Shown in pieces: positions 42,479 to 55,390 of a stretch of DNA of 64,000 nucleotides; position 1 is the first letter of the stretch; each line of letters begins with the position of its first letter. The stretch is from Argentina anserina (lineage: Eukaryota; Streptophyta; Magnoliopsida; Rosales; Rosaceae). The notes below the pieces were generated by a model. It saw only the letters and a program-made list of their open reading frames with translations. It was not told the origin of the DNA and did no database searches. The stretch spans positions 36,468,694 to 36,532,693 of the forward strand of contig NC_065877.1 of the NCBI RefSeq assembly GCF_933775445.1. Reading direction: 5' to 3'. Position numbers and translations under genes: made by a program.

Positions 42479-44700
42479 TTAACCAAAAAGGCAAAATTCA
42501 TATTTGCTCTCCTGACAAAATATGGCATATTTCGGAGCATCTTTTTCTCCATGTCTCTCTTGATAGCTGAGTAGGTTCTCCAAACATTCCAAACAAAGCA
42601 ACTGTAGGCAAAATGTCTCCACATAATCACAGTCTCCAAGGCAGCACCCACAACTAATACAGCGAGTTATGCAGAGTATGCAAGCCCTGCACATCTGACC
42701 TTCCTGGTGTTTTCCTTGGCAACTCTCTGCTGGGCAATCATAAACTAAACTCAGTCTCTGGCACCTGGGGCATGCTTCAATGTCGATGGCACAATCATCA
42801 TCACAAGAGAGATACGATAGCCCGCCATGAAAATACCGTGGTTTTGGGGCTTTAACCTGAATATGGTTACCTTCACTGAGCAAGCATGTTAACTCTTCAT
42901 ACTGCTTGTCTGTTATACCAGACAGACCTCCAATTCTCAAGTGCTTTATTCCAGGTTTGCCTGCGGACTTCAAGGTTCTTAAGTTTGATAAGATGCTCTC
43001 AATACTTATTTTTATACATCCTGGAATACTTAACTGCATAGGGAAAGAAGAATACAATGAAGTTAACCGCATAAATAAGGTACAATGAAAGCCTACAAAT
43101 TTCAATATGAAAAAGTGGAAGGAATCCGTGCACTAAGTCTAAATAATAAACAATAAAAATACTCATCAATAAACAAAAGTTACGACTAAAAAGTAAGATA
43201 CGCAACATCAAGAGCTGCATGAATTGTCAGAATCACTGGTATTTTAGAAAGGGGATAGAAGAAATCCACAGATTTCCTATTTCATCCATTTTTTCCGGAG
43301 TTAGAGAAACAAGACAACATACAATTACCAACCATTTAAAATCACAAAAATCCATTGCAAAGGATTACAGTCCTCAAACAGTCAAACATATACTTGTCTG
43401 AATGATAGAAAAGTTCGTTTCAAAAAGTAAATCATATACAGTAACTTTAAGTTTTATAGTTCCTCACTTTGATAACAACTGGTGCATGAGATATTGATTT
43501 TAATGAGAAGCAGACACACAAGGTTTGGTTAACCGTCATCAAGGGGAAAACAGAAATATGATTTTGAAGTGCAAGCGGTAGAAGTTAGAATGACTAATAT
43601 ACAAACTTCATGCTTTGTATAGCGAAAAAAATAATTTGAGGACATTGTATTCTACAATACGGTGGGTTTCGTATTCAATATACCAAGAAAATGGAACGAG
43701 TATACAAATCCAAAATCAGAGAAACAAAAAAGAGATATGATTTGTTCAAACATAGAATACTTACTTTTGTCAGCCTTGGATTGCTGTCAAACATGTGATG
43801 CAGCCCGAAATCGGTGATCCATGCACAATGCACTAGACTTAAGGTTTGAAGATTACCCTGAGCCCTGCTAGTTATATATATAAGAGCATCATCGGTGATC
43901 CTCTCATTCAACGGCCAATCAATGTTAATGCTCCTCCATAAAAGAGGGTCACTTTTGACTGCATGATTTAACGACCTGCAAACCTGTTCAACCGAAAGAA
44001 GATCCTGAACACCAAGATAACTTAATGCATAGAACATAGCATCATGTGGAGCGGCCCCTTCACTGTCAACAATATTTGTGCTACATTCCGGCCTTTCCAC
44101 AGTTCCAACTGATAGTTCCTTAGTTCCATAACTAACATCCAAGTTCACCACATGGCCAAAACCCAGTAACTCCTCCACATTGTCGTCCAATACAAAACCC
44201 CCATCACTGATCCCAAACCCATCAAAGCTATCATATGGAATCGATATCCCATCAGACCTCACCTCACTCAGTTCCGGCTGAAATATCACAGCACTATCCC
44301 AAACCCAATTCAGACCAGCCAACAACCCACCATCCACCACCTTCTTCTTCTTGTGCTCATCCACCCTAAACCCATAAGACTCACACCCCTTCTCAAAATC
44401 CTCAAGCCAACCACTAATCGCCGTAAAAGTAGACCTCATATCCATCCCAAAGGGATCAACAGGCAACCTATCAAGTATATCATCAACAGATGGCTCACAA
44501 TAGCCACCCAACTCACCCTTGTAAAGTGCACTCTTCTTTTTCTTCAAATCCGAATTCGAACTCGATGCACCACCATCCAGACTCTTCTCTTTACATTGAT
44601 CCCTCACATACCCATCAGAGCACCTAACAGATGAACACAAACTATGCTCTGGGGAAGAATACTTGGGCAAAACTGAGCCACTAGACAGATTCAAAGCCAT
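42479..44700 (-). CDS. SKIP14: F-box protein SKIP14
   Basis: Two exons, 43765-44700 and 42479-43033, join in phase 0 (RLTK|LSIPGC) to give 1491 nt and 496 residues. F-box proteins are the substrate receptors of SCF ubiquitin ligases; SKIP14 was named for interaction with the SKP1-like ASK1. The N-terminal third is variable. It is followed by the family motif VDDILDRLPVDPFGMDM, then WVWDSAVIFQ. The degenerate F-box is at about residues 220-262 (DAMFYALSYLGVQDLLSVEQ, SDPLLWRSI). Leu-rich repeat-like segments follow (LVHCAWITDFGLHHMF, GIKHLRIGGLSGITDKQYEE). The C-terminus is a Cys-rich region (CPRCQRLSLVYDCPAESC, CRACILCITRCISCGCCLGDC) that looks metal-binding. Its target is unknown. From memory, the Arabidopsis homologue is At3g26000, near homologues of the PP2A B' and GT genes of this window. 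Confidence 0.94.
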
Positions 44701-45129
44701 CCTAAAGCCCCAAACAGACAGCTACGAATCAGAAAAACAAAACCCAGAACAGAAACAACAAATCCCCTCAAAGTTTCTAAGCACCAGAATCATAAAAATC
44801 CAAACTTGGGTGAAACTGGAACAATACAGCCCTCAATTTTTCTAAGTAGCAAAACCATAAAAAACTCAACTTTGGGGTGGAATTGAAACAATGCAGCCCT
44901 CAATAATTTCTTAAAGTCTGAAGCAGCATAAAAATCCAAACTTGGGTTGAAATTGAATCAATGCAACAGTGTCCAATTCAGAGAAGCAAATTCTAATATA
45001 AAGAGGATTGAGAGAAGTATACCCGAAATTTGCGAGGAAAGCCAAATCAACCAACCAACCAGCGCAATGAGAACATTGGAAGGTGAAGAAGAGTTTGGGT
45101 TCTAAAATTAGAGTGAAGGTTGGGGAATA

Positions 45130-47180
45130 GACGCGTGGAGAGAAGGTCTTGTTCCTTTGGCCTCTTTAATTAACTTACAAGAGAAGGACTTTGCCTCCAC
45201 AATAAATTACTGATTTATTATTTAGTTTTATTTCCACCCAAAATCGAAACCTTTTTGGAACTGAGTTGAATTCTAGGGTCTTTCTTATTTCCTAATCGGC
45301 TATGGAGTTACTTTCTCTAAAGATAATGGACTATATGAGTTGCTAATTAGTTGTCTAATCAAAAAAGATGTAACGGGTTGATTAGATCGAGTTTTATTAA
45401 ACAAAAAAAATCGCATGATGTTGGATATTGAGTTACTTGCGATTTGCGAATATTGCTTGATAATCCGACATAATTGCATTCACTTTTAAATTTAAATCGA
45501 AACTCAAAAGCTAATTTTGGTAGTAGTTAATTTGGAAAGAGTTTTTTTTTGTAAGGAATTTGGAAAGAGTTATAGAAACCAAAAGATATACAAAACATAT
45601 TCATTGATTGATGTTAAAACTAATTTAGTGTACTACGATATAAACCATACGCTACAAGTATCACCAATTCACCATGAATCGGCCGGGGGCCTTAACATAA
45701 GTTTATCTTCCAAAACAAATATTTTCGACATAAATTAACAAGCCCCGTCAACAAACTAACCAAAAAGAGGTTTTAGACGCATCCACACAACCAGAAGAAT
45801 TTATTTCTTATTTACATGGTATGCAATAAGGAAAGTGATCATGACACTAGTAACTGCCCCATAGCAACTGAAGGTGCGCTAAGAAGAAGCTTGCTTATTG
45901 CATGCATGGTATCATTGGGATGCGACAAGAATACTCACATTTACAAATTTGATATACGAAGGGTCGTAATGAGAAAGCCAACCTGATTACTATATGCATG
46001 CTTAATCCGGTTTGGGATGCATATTTATCAAGGTTCTAAAAAACGCTAGGCGTTAATCGGGCGGACAGATAAAAACCAGCGCCCAGATGATTAATCAGGG
46101 ATTAATCGGCCCAAAATCGAAACGGTCAAGGGTCTCCGAGCGCCTAGATGGTCCTAGGCGGAGATTTTTAGAACACTGATATTTATTAAGCAAGCTGTGG
46201 GTTTTAATTATCTTCTCTTCCCGTCTATCTGTTTTGCTATCATTGCAACCTGACCCATATAGACTTCTCTGAGATAAAGCTTCACATTTCTGATAGAGAG
46301 TGCAGTGAAGACAGTCAGACAGACAGGTTGGGGAAAAATTGACGAGCTAGGATGAAGATTAATGGCAGAATAATACCTTATACATATATATTTGCCATAT
46401 ATGAAGTTTTTGGAAGAGCTAGCACTCTTGGCTTCATTACTCAAATTGCAGCACTACTGCACTAGTAGTGTACTACAGAACAGTTTACTCTTTCTGATGA
46501 GACATCAATAACTTACTCCAGTCCCAAATTCTTGCAGTCAGGTTTTTCTCATGCAGATTGAGTTCCTTTATTGCTTGTTTGCCATTTATTTCAAATACAT
46601 CATCATTGTACTCTATTATGAAGTTACTATGATCATTTATTACATAGAAGTAAAGCCTGCGGGTTCCCAAAATAATGCAGTCAGCACTTATTACAATAGC
46701 AATTCCTGTTCAACATTTAGCTAGATTTGCTTGGCATGCTCTCAAGGGGTTTTTGCCTTGAAGTTTTGGGAATTCATTAGTCAAGTTCATTATGGTCCTG
46801 AGAAATTTCACTGCATATAGGCACACAAGAGTTTCACAACATTTTTGGGATTTTCCTGAATAGAAATTTCTGTGTAGTCGATAAAGAGGAGTTTATGTAC
46901 CCAATGTTTGTGATATATATATTACAAATATCACAAACATTGTGTATCCAATAAAAATAAGGCACTTGGGTGAAATATGCATGCCATCTAGACTCTGAAT
47001 CTGATCTTTACTATGATCCTCCGGGTGATGATGAGTGGTAAATGGGTCGTCCATCAGAGGAATAATCTCAAAGCTTGTATGTAGCAAGTACCCAAGGAAT
47101 GTTTTTATTTCTACTTTATTTGTTATATTGAACTTTGTCCGTTTGATAATGCAATGTAGTGTACTTGAAATTGTTAACTG
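45130..47180. other. Intergenic with one MITE
   Basis: Promoter side of SKIP14, then AT-rich DNA. Minus-strand frames at 46208-46444 and 46485-46670 have reasonable codon patterns, but I recognise no family. A 150-bp hAT-like MITE is listed separately. Confidence 0.45.
46029..46178. mobile_element. hAT-like MITE, 150 bp
   Basis: Terminal inverted repeats: CAAGGTTCTAAAAA at the left and, read from the right end inward, CAGTGTTCTAAAAA. Subterminal CTAGGCG motifs occur on both arms. A perfect 8-bp direct repeat, ATATTTAT, flanks it (46021-46028 and 46179-46186), the size made by hAT transposases. It carries no coding sequence. Confidence 0.85.
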
Positions 47181-47187
47181 TGTTCCA

Positions 47188-47352
47188 TATTGGGGCAGCA
47201 CTGCCCAACGAGCTTTTGGATTCAATTTTAGAGAGTTGGAGTTGGTGTCGGACTGCTTGCGTATCAGTCTTGTTTGTTGGTCATGGAATAACGCTGCTCG
47301 ATCATGCAGAGGAGAGCAACGTTTAAGATATATTAGTAAGATGAATTGGTGA
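47188..47352 (+). pseudogene. F-box domain fragment (DUF295-type N-terminus)
   Basis: After a plausible splice acceptor (GGGGCAG) the plus strand reads ALPNELLDSILE. One base later, in another frame, it reads LELVSDCLRISLVCWSWNNAA followed by RSCRGEQRLRYISKMNW and a stop. This is an F-box of the type that heads DUF295 proteins, broken by a single-base frameshift. No DUF295 domain follows on this strand. Confidence 0.65.
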
Positions 47353-47639
47353 AGCTGTTCATGCAGGTCTGAGGAAGACTGGCAGGAATAGATCATCCTT
47401 GGAGGAGGCCTGCCCAAACATCCACATTTGTTTGCAATGCTAGATACGCAATGTGCGGATTATTCTGTGTTCTCATCACATCAGATTCTGCTAAAACTAT
47501 AAAGATCAAGTGATGCTCGAGAGTTCCAAACATTACTAGCTAGGGCCTAGGGTTTCAGCCCCCGCTAAAGTGCAGCAGTACGTATAGAGACCAAGAAAAA
47601 GCTCGATCACCGTTCGAACAAGACATACATATAGTAATA

Positions 47640-48090
47640 TAGACCAGCAGCGATGGAACATCTCAATCAAAAAACAACAACAGAAGAAGAAATGAAGAAT
47701 CCCAGTCTCCAGAGGAAGATAAGTTTGATGATGACAAGAGTTGGTCAGAGGACCGGCTCCGTAAGCTCTTTGAGTTGGTTGTGCCATTTGAACAATGGTC
47801 AGGTTCTAATGACATGCATGTCAGAAGATAAGGAACATACAAAAAGGTTCGATCGTTGAGGTGGTTTGTAAGCTGTGTGGTTTACTTGTGGAGTTGTGGA
47901 TGACATCCAGTACTCCAGGAGGGTTCTAGCCTCAGGATAGTCGTGCTGCTCATCGACATCCATCATTGCGCCGCGATTTGCATATCTTTCCCACTGAATG
48001 TGATGAAGACATTAATATGTATCAGCCGAGAACAATACCAAATTACTCAGAGGAAGAGCTCCGTCGGATCTACTTGGCGGACAGTGTGTG
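47640..48090 (+). pseudogene. Unidentified coding relic
   Basis: One frame reads EESQSPEEDKFDDDKSWSED then RLRKLFELVVPFEQWSG before a stop. Later frames give VVCKLCGLLVELW and PRTIPNYSEEELRRIYLAD. The composition is clearly protein-like but spread over several frames with stops. I do not recognise the family. It ends against the G run at 48099-48118. Confidence 0.35.
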
Positions 48091-48098
48091 TGTGTGTT

Positions 48099-48118
48099 GG
48101 GGGGGGGGGGGGGGGGGG
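48099..48118. repeat. G20 homopolymer preceded by (GT)n
   Basis: A run of 20 G directly follows a short GT repeat. A complementary-type run of 13 C lies at 48773-48785. Confidence 0.95.
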
Positions 48119-48199
48119 ATATAGGAGGTCTGCGACGCCTCCTCTTAAGGGGCCTATAGAGATTCCAAGGTACTCAACAAACACTAGAAGTTTCGGTTA

Positions 48200-49500
48200 A
48201 AAGAGGTTCCTAGTTAATTACTATCATAATTTAAAAAAATTTATTCCCCAACATTGCAGAATCATACATATACATACTGTTTGTGTTTAATTATCAGTTT
48301 ATCTGATCACTACTTTTAAGTTTCAACGCTTAATTTGTTAGCCTAAGTTTCGACATAGTTTCACTGTCCTTCACCCTCGCTTTTTCTCCTTTTCAGTTCT
48401 AACGTCTAGGAATGATTTCATACTTGGTCATTGGGTACCTCTTAAAGATTTCATACTGAAATGAAACTTGGCATACTGAAATGATATTGGGTACCTCTTA
48501 AAAGACTTGACAAACAGACCCTCAAGCTTCTCCATCATAAAACTGACCCGCTTTCTCATCAGACAATCTCAAACTACCCGCTTCGTTTTTAACCGAACAC
48601 CGTTCCACAATAGACCTCAATACCTTAAACCCTGTCGCACAAGTTCCCACTAAAACAACACTGCCTCTGTCACATCACACATCAACAACCCTCCACGTTT
48701 CTTTGAGTTGCACATTCAATAGTTGCTTGTTCTTAGCAACCTCCTCAATCCCTTCTGTCTTCAGAGCTGAGACCCCCCCCCCCCCTTTTCAAACCCGGGT
48801 CTTGATCCGTCCATAACATCTGGATCCTCGGTCACCCTGGAAGTCGAAAATGTCAATGAATGAAGAACCTTATCTAATGTGCATGATTTGCCATAATGTT
48901 CTAAATGCCACTCCACAAAAGGCAACCTTCGCCCACCTCTTTATTCCAAGCTATCAAGACCTTTACAACGTTCGCACCAAAATACGTCACTTAGTCATAC
49001 CAGACTTCTCCAACACTGCCGTGTAATCCACCGCACATTTATTCAACAATTGCCTTCCAAGCTGCAGAAACTCTTTAATCTTGTTAGACACTGCCGGATT
49101 TGACACCCCCTAGCAATGCAGTTTCCCACAATCCTCCTAGAACAAAGAATAAAAAAGGGAAGCTAAATACTTGACGAAGAATGGCATCAAACGGCAGTAT
49201 TTGACCTTTGAGAAAGGTACAAGATGGGGGTATCTTTGATTCTTTGATATTTGACAAAGGTACAAGACTGGGGTTATACTCCATTACTTCGCGAAAATTT
49301 GAGGATAGGTTACAACAAACTAAGAAAGCAACTTGCTCCGTCCAACTGGGATGAACCACAAGCAACACTTACTACTCATGATGACTCAATCTATTACACA
49401 ATCCCTCACTTAATTATTCTGCATTTTTTAGCTTATTAAGTTTGCAATTAAAAGAACCACAAATTTATGACACTGTATATGTGGAAGCCAGAGCTGGAAA
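48200..49500. other. Intergenic with an unassigned minus-strand relic
   Basis: At about 49000-49105 the minus strand reads VSNPAVSNKIKEFLQLGRQ followed by LLNKCAVDYTAVLEKSGMTK, then loses its frame. It is coding-like, with a possible acceptor just upstream, but unassigned. The rest is AT-rich, with the 3' flank of the G6PD gene at its right edge. Confidence 0.4.
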
Positions 49501-49519
49501 GAACGACAGGACAGCAGAT

Positions 49520-52500
49520 TTACAAGGTGGGAGGGATCCATATATAGCCATGTGTTTGTACATAACCTGCTTTCTCTAGCAGTGCATCTGCTGCTGCAGG
49601 ACCCCGACTGCCTGGTTGGTAAGGAAGCGGCTTTAGCTCACCGTTGTCAATTCTGTGCAGAAGAGGTGTGAAGATTTCCCAGGCCGCCTGATGATTAACA
49701 CAACAAATTATTCAACACAGTATATGGCTAGTGTGCCAAGATAATAAGGGTACAATCAATAATGTGGTTTACCTTCAACTCATCTCTGCGTACAAAATGC
49801 TGTTGATCTCCTTTTATTCTGCAAGCGAATTCCCATATATTAATAAAAGGTTGAATAATTACCATTAGGTTATATAAATCTATTTTCTGTGGGTCTGTGT
49901 TCACTGGATTTCAATATTTATATAACTCAGACTAAAATGAAGGCAGCATATAGGTAAAGCTACAATCCTACAATATAAAGGGCAGATGGCATACGTGTCA
50001 AGAATTAGGCGTTCATAAGCCTCTGGGATTGCCACCCCTTGATAGCGTTGCCCATACGACAAGTCCAATTCACTTTGGACAGTTGACATCTCTAGTCCAG
50101 GCTGCTTGACCTGCAAAATCGACATCCACCTAGAGTGAACATGATGAAGATTGGAGACTCTAATTGCAATCCAAAGTATGGCAAAAAATTTCTCTAAAGT
50201 GAAATGCAACTTCACGGGAAAACATACACATACTGTATATGATATTGACCTGCATAATAGACATTGACCTATAGTGAACATGATGATGATTGGGGACTCT
50301 AATTGCAATCCAAAGGATGGCAAAAACTTTCTCTAAAGTGACAAGCAACTTAATGGGAAACCAAACACATTTATGATATAGATTCCATTCATACAAGAAA
50401 TGGCAGGCTTCTTCAGTTTGGCATATGGATATTAACTCGGGCAATTGAAATAGAAACAAATGTGGTAATCAGTAAACAGGGGATATCAGAAAAATTGCAA
50501 TCAATTAACAGGGCTACCATAGACATGAATGTAAGTTGTATTCCCAAAGATATTTGCAACTGATGTGGAAAAACAGAAATTTCTGCCTCATACTACTACA
50601 ATTGTTCAACAACATATGCACATGAACCTTGGGAAATATCAGCTTAAATATATTGTTACTAGACTCAATAGTGAACACATACCGTAAGTTTCATGTACAT
50701 TGCTTCTGAAGGTTGCAAGCGTATTACGAACTCATTCCTCCCTTGTTTTTTACCTAAATAATGAGATACTAGTCAAAAACTAACAACAACAATAATACAT
50801 TGAATGATATAAAGCATCACGAAACAATGATCTACAGTGTCTCGACTATTAATAACTTTAACACAAATTATTCACATCAGGCATTCATGAAACTACACTT
50901 CGATTGCAAAAATTTTAAGTAAAGGAAGACTGGCAAGAATATCAAAGTATAAAATCTATTATTTTGAAGAGACTGCTATACAATTGGGTTTTAGCTATTT
51001 TTGAACATGATAGTATGCAATTGATGGACCACTATGTTTAAACTACGTTGGTCAGACTCTCAGAATAGCAAAGGACCAGTGCCTTACATTTGAATATGTC
51101 ACCAGGAACATCCTTAAACTGAACCCTTATTTCTGCCTTTCTTGAATTCAATGCTTTTCCAGCCTTTAGTATGAATGGAACACCTATAAAAGATGGTCTT
51201 GGTAGTGAGAGAAGAGAATGGATTCATAGTCCCATAAAATTTAATATTTTTCTTTTCCAGGGTATCATACCTTCCCATCTTTCATTATGTATACGCAGAA
51301 CCACAGTTGAGAAAGTTGGAGTGTTTGAGTGGTCAGGAACAGTTGGATCATCTGTATACCCATCATATTGTCCAAGAACAACTTCATCGTCGTCAATTGG
51401 AAGTACCGATTGCAGAACCTACATTTTGATTCATTAATCAACAAAAAGTACAAGATGGAAAGTTTGGAACTCACAGTACATAATGAAAGAACAGCGGTTG
51501 TATGTGAAGAGCACATTTCAAATTGATTATATTTCTTCTGTAAACCACTTAATAAGTATTCTGGGAACACGCACCTTGACTTTCTCATCCCGTATATGCT
51601 CAGGTTTAAGGGAAACAGGTTTTTCCATGGCGACCAAACAAAGAACCTGCATAAGAAAATTATTAAAAATTATTATTAAAATTCTTTTTCCTTGTATTGA
51701 GAGGCAAATTGGGAGGGGAGTCTGGTGAATGTTCTGATGCATCACAATTCGGAGATGTTGCAAAATAAATATACTGCACCTAGTTTATATAAGCTCTAGT
51801 CAAAAGCATATGAGAGACTAAACAAGACCACAAGTGAAATAATTGATGCTCAGTCTGATTTCAAAATTGGGGTTTCAAAACTAATGATGGTTTATTTAAA
51901 GTTTTTATAATATATGGTCACACTAGTATTAAGATCTTACCTGCAATAGATGATTTTGAATGATATCGCGAATAATTCTGCGTAGAAACAAACCAAAACC
52001 GATCAATCGACACTTTTAGATGTATTTTCTGTTGTTTTTTTTTTTTTACAACAGAGAGAATATTCATCGATATCTATTCCAGAAGCCATCAGTAAATAGG
52101 ATTTCTTTGTAAAATAAATACCGACGCAGCCATTATTTTTTGTTTCAGACACTTTTCAAAGAACAATTTTGCACATTAGTATTCATGAAACATACCCATA
52201 TTCATCAAAATATCCACCACGACCATCAGTTCCGAAATCCTCCCTGAACACAATCTGCAAAAACAATATATTGTCAATGTTTGGAAGTATCCCAGTAATA
52301 TACAATATCAATTTTCTACCAACACTCACTCTTCCACACAGAAGGATTCTCACCTGTACATTCTCTATGTTGTCTCGGTTCCAAAGGGGCAAAAAGAATC
52401 TATTTGCAAACCGAAGTACCAACTGTAAATTTACACAAGAATAAAATAAGCTGATTTCATGATGATCAATAATCATATACTAAGCAGGTCGACAGAACTA

Positions 52501-53596
52501 TAATATTACCAAATTCTGCACTAATTCCTTTCCCAGATAGTGATCAATACGGTAAATTTGTGATTCATCAAACAACTGTCCAATCTGGTTACTGAGTTTT
52601 TCCGCAGATTCCAAATCCTTGCCAAAAGGCTTTTCAACAACAATACGAGTCCATCCCCCAAGATCAGCTGTAATGATGACATCAATGATATGTTAATGTT
52701 ATACTACAGTAATTTCATTCAGGATAGTGTGGAAATAAAAAGTTTATTCTAAATGTCTACAGTAATACACCATGAGAAATATAAACCAAATAGAATTCTA
52801 AAAGACTTACATTTATTCATGCAATAGTTCTTGATCATCCCACACACAGATGGGTATACTGATGGAGGAAGTGCAAGATAAAAGAGCCTGCGAGACGATC
52901 CATCTGCACTATTTTTGGAGACTTCATGGACTGCAATTTCCTTATCAAGCAGCCGAAAACCCTCCTCCCCATCATAAGAACCACTCACATATTTGATCTG
53001 CAAACACAATTATCAAACAAGCTCAATATCTAAAATATGGATGGAATTACAAGGCGCCAGCATAAGGCACTAACCAGTTGCAAAAATTTGGTTACTTCCC
53101 CCGATTCCTTGGACGAAGCTCCTTGAATAAGATAGCTGCAGTTAACACCAATCATCAATATCCATCATTTCATTCATTTGATATAAGTCATATACCATCT
53201 GTGGAAGTGATAAGCAAGAGAAAGCTCACCCACGTATGCGGTTCCTTAGCTCCTCATCAGAAATCTTAGTCCTAGCATATCCGAAAATGTGAACTTCATT
53301 CGGATTCAGAAACCCCTAAACAACAACCAGCAACAAAACTCAAAAGTCACTAACAAACTCTAAATTCCAAATCAAATAACAGCAGCAGGTACTAGCGTGT
53401 CACACAATGTTCATGATCAAACAAAAACCTGCTTAAAAAGGTGGAACAGCGCAGGAAAAGTCTTCTTCTTGGCAAGATCACCGGATGCGCCGAGGACGAT
53501 AATCGACAGGGAGCCATTCTCAAGCACATTATCCTCCTTAAACGAGTCGCTTCTAAAATCATCTCTTTTCTCAATTTTCCATGCTCCTGATCCCAT
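49520..53596 (-). CDS. Glucose-6-phosphate 1-dehydrogenase, cytosolic form
   Basis: Catalyses oxidation of glucose 6-phosphate to 6-phosphogluconolactone with NADP+, the entry step of the oxidative pentose phosphate pathway. The start at 53596 gives [14 protein letters not shown], and [20 protein letters not shown] follows at once, so the NADP-binding site (GASGDLA) lies near residue 40. There is no room for a plastid transit peptide, which points to the cytosolic isoform. Exon 1 is 53429-53596, exon 2 53230-53315 ([18 protein letters not shown]) and exon 3 53075-53135. The substrate-binding signature [14 protein letters not shown] is encoded near 52510-52580. The last exon ends [20 protein letters not shown], then [10 protein letters not shown], the typical plant cytosolic ending. 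About 15 exons are expected; I delimited only some. A donor near 53986 suggests a 5' UTR intron. Arabidopsis homologues (from memory) are G6PD5/G6PD6. Confidence 0.95.
50108..50385. repeat. 139-bp tandem duplication across a G6PD splice acceptor
   Basis: Units 50108-50246 and 50247-50385 share GACCTGCAWAAT at their starts, then ACCTATAGTGAACATGATGA-type sequence, GACTCTAATTGCAATCCAAA and TTTCTCTAAAGTGA. On the coding (minus) strand the right-hand unit adds a second TTATGCAG acceptor-like site within the intron, upstream of the real TTTTGCAG. Confidence 0.85.
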
Positions 53597-54199
53597 TTTT
53601 TTTCTCTCTCAGAAGCTAAACCTCAGTCTGATCTGTACACACAAAGTCAATGACACCATCACCACCACTATATATGATCACAAGATTTCGCAAAAGAAAT
53701 ATCAACTAAATATTGACTAAACCATCATCACTCTTCCACTGATCATCTGACTAACTTTATATTTTACACAACAACAAAAAAACACCAACAACCACCAGAA
53801 ACTCAACTACCACAAGAAGTAAAGAAACTCCACCGCTTTCAGAATCTAACAGAATTGAACCGAAAAAAGCGAGCGAGATATTCGGGACGGATTGAGAGAA
53901 TCGAGGGAATTGCGTGACGTAAAAACGCGATCGAATCGAATAAGAAGAATAGCATGCGTAGTGAGAAATTGAGGGAGAATAACGTACCGGATTGAGCAGA
54001 GGGCGATCGAATTTCGGGAAGCGGAGAGAGAGAGTGGGAAGCGAAGTCAGAAGTAGATAGTTATGGAGGAAATGAGTGTGAGTAAGTAAGAATCAGGTGG
54101 AGGAGGAGGGAGGTTGGTGGGTGGGGAAGTTGAGCTTTTGTAGTTGTGAGAGAGAAGCCGCCTAACTTTGACGACGACGACATTTTGATATTTTTTCTT

Positions 54200-55390
54200 G
54201 GTAAGATCACCAAATGGGTGTGTGTCACTCTTATATTTTCTCTTTATTTAGAAAGATATTTACCCCCATTTGGTGAGTTAAAAGTTAAAAGCAGGAATTA
54301 ACCTGCAGAACTACAAACATTAGTGATATACATCATGCCATGTTCCTTATTATTGATTATGTGGTTATGTACATTGATTGTTTTATTGCATAATTTCCAA
54401 ATTATTATTTTTAGGGGACATAATTTCCAAATTATGTTTCTAAAACGAATGGGAAAAACAAAAGATGGAACCCGACCATCAACCCACATCACCAACCAAC
54501 CCACCTAATTGATTCAATTTCATATTAAAGAAACTTAATCATGAACCACGAACTACATTGACTAACAAAGAGAGAAGAACTCATAATTGCTCAAAGGAAT
54601 TGGCGTACGCTCCCCACCCTAGTGAGGCGGAGCCAGGAGGATTTTATGATAGGTTTGGCTGAAAACAAAAATTTATGATAATATTTGGGTTATATATATT
54701 ATCATACTTTTTGTCTGAGCCCATTAGCAGCCCGGCCTTGTTCGAGCCCGTTATTGTAATGGGTCGGGCCGGACCGAGATATTTTAGCTTATGGGTTCAG
54801 CACAGCCCGAGTTCGTTCTTAACCCGACACGACCCGAGCACGATAAATTCATGGGTCGGCCCGTTAAACACATAATTTTATATTATTTATATCAATATTT
54901 AAACAATTATCATTATTAAACTTGAATATTATACTTTTTAAATTAAAATATATTGATTATTTCATTATTTTAACTATAATATTTCACAAATATTATCAAA
55001 ATAGTGGATAAAACGTCATTATTTTGAGATACGTAACGTTTTAAAAATAAGATTATGAAATGTGTTTTAGTATTTTATTTATTTTACTACTCTAAATAGT
55101 TATATAAAATAAATATTTAAAGTACATAATATTTTTTATTTTAATTGTGTCATATAATGTTAATGAGCTTGGGCCGTGGGCCGGTTTCATATTTAAGCAA
55201 ATGGGCCGACACGAATTCAACACGATAAATAAATAGACTAGTCCGAATACGACGCGAACAAGATTTTGGCGGTTGACTAGTCCGAATACGACGCGAACAA
55301 GATTTTGGCGGTTGAGCCATAAAAGATCCCCAATTCATAGATCATAGTTCACTTCTTCTACCTCTACTAGTAGTAATTATTCCAAAACTT
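54200..55390. other. Intergenic between divergent G6PD and GT-1 genes
   Basis: The interval contains both promoters. An AT-rich core (54880-55160) is flanked by GC-rich CCCGACACGACCC/GGGCCG-type segments (54720-54860 and 55165-55215), resembling the subterminal repeats of hAT-like elements, although I could not fix the ends. A 39-bp tandem duplication follows at 55236. Confidence 0.5.
55236..55313. repeat. Perfect 39-bp tandem duplication
   Basis: Two identical 39-bp units lie head to tail (55236-55274 and 55275-55313), each starting GACTAGTCCGAATACG and ending GATTTTGGCGGTT. The site is about 240 bp upstream of the GT-1 start codon, so it lies in the promoter or leader. Confidence 0.95.

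Noticed and set aside
50160..50459. Minus-strand frame of 99 codons inside the G6PD gene
   Set aside because: It lies in intron sequence, spans the tandem duplication and lacks any G6PD or other motif.
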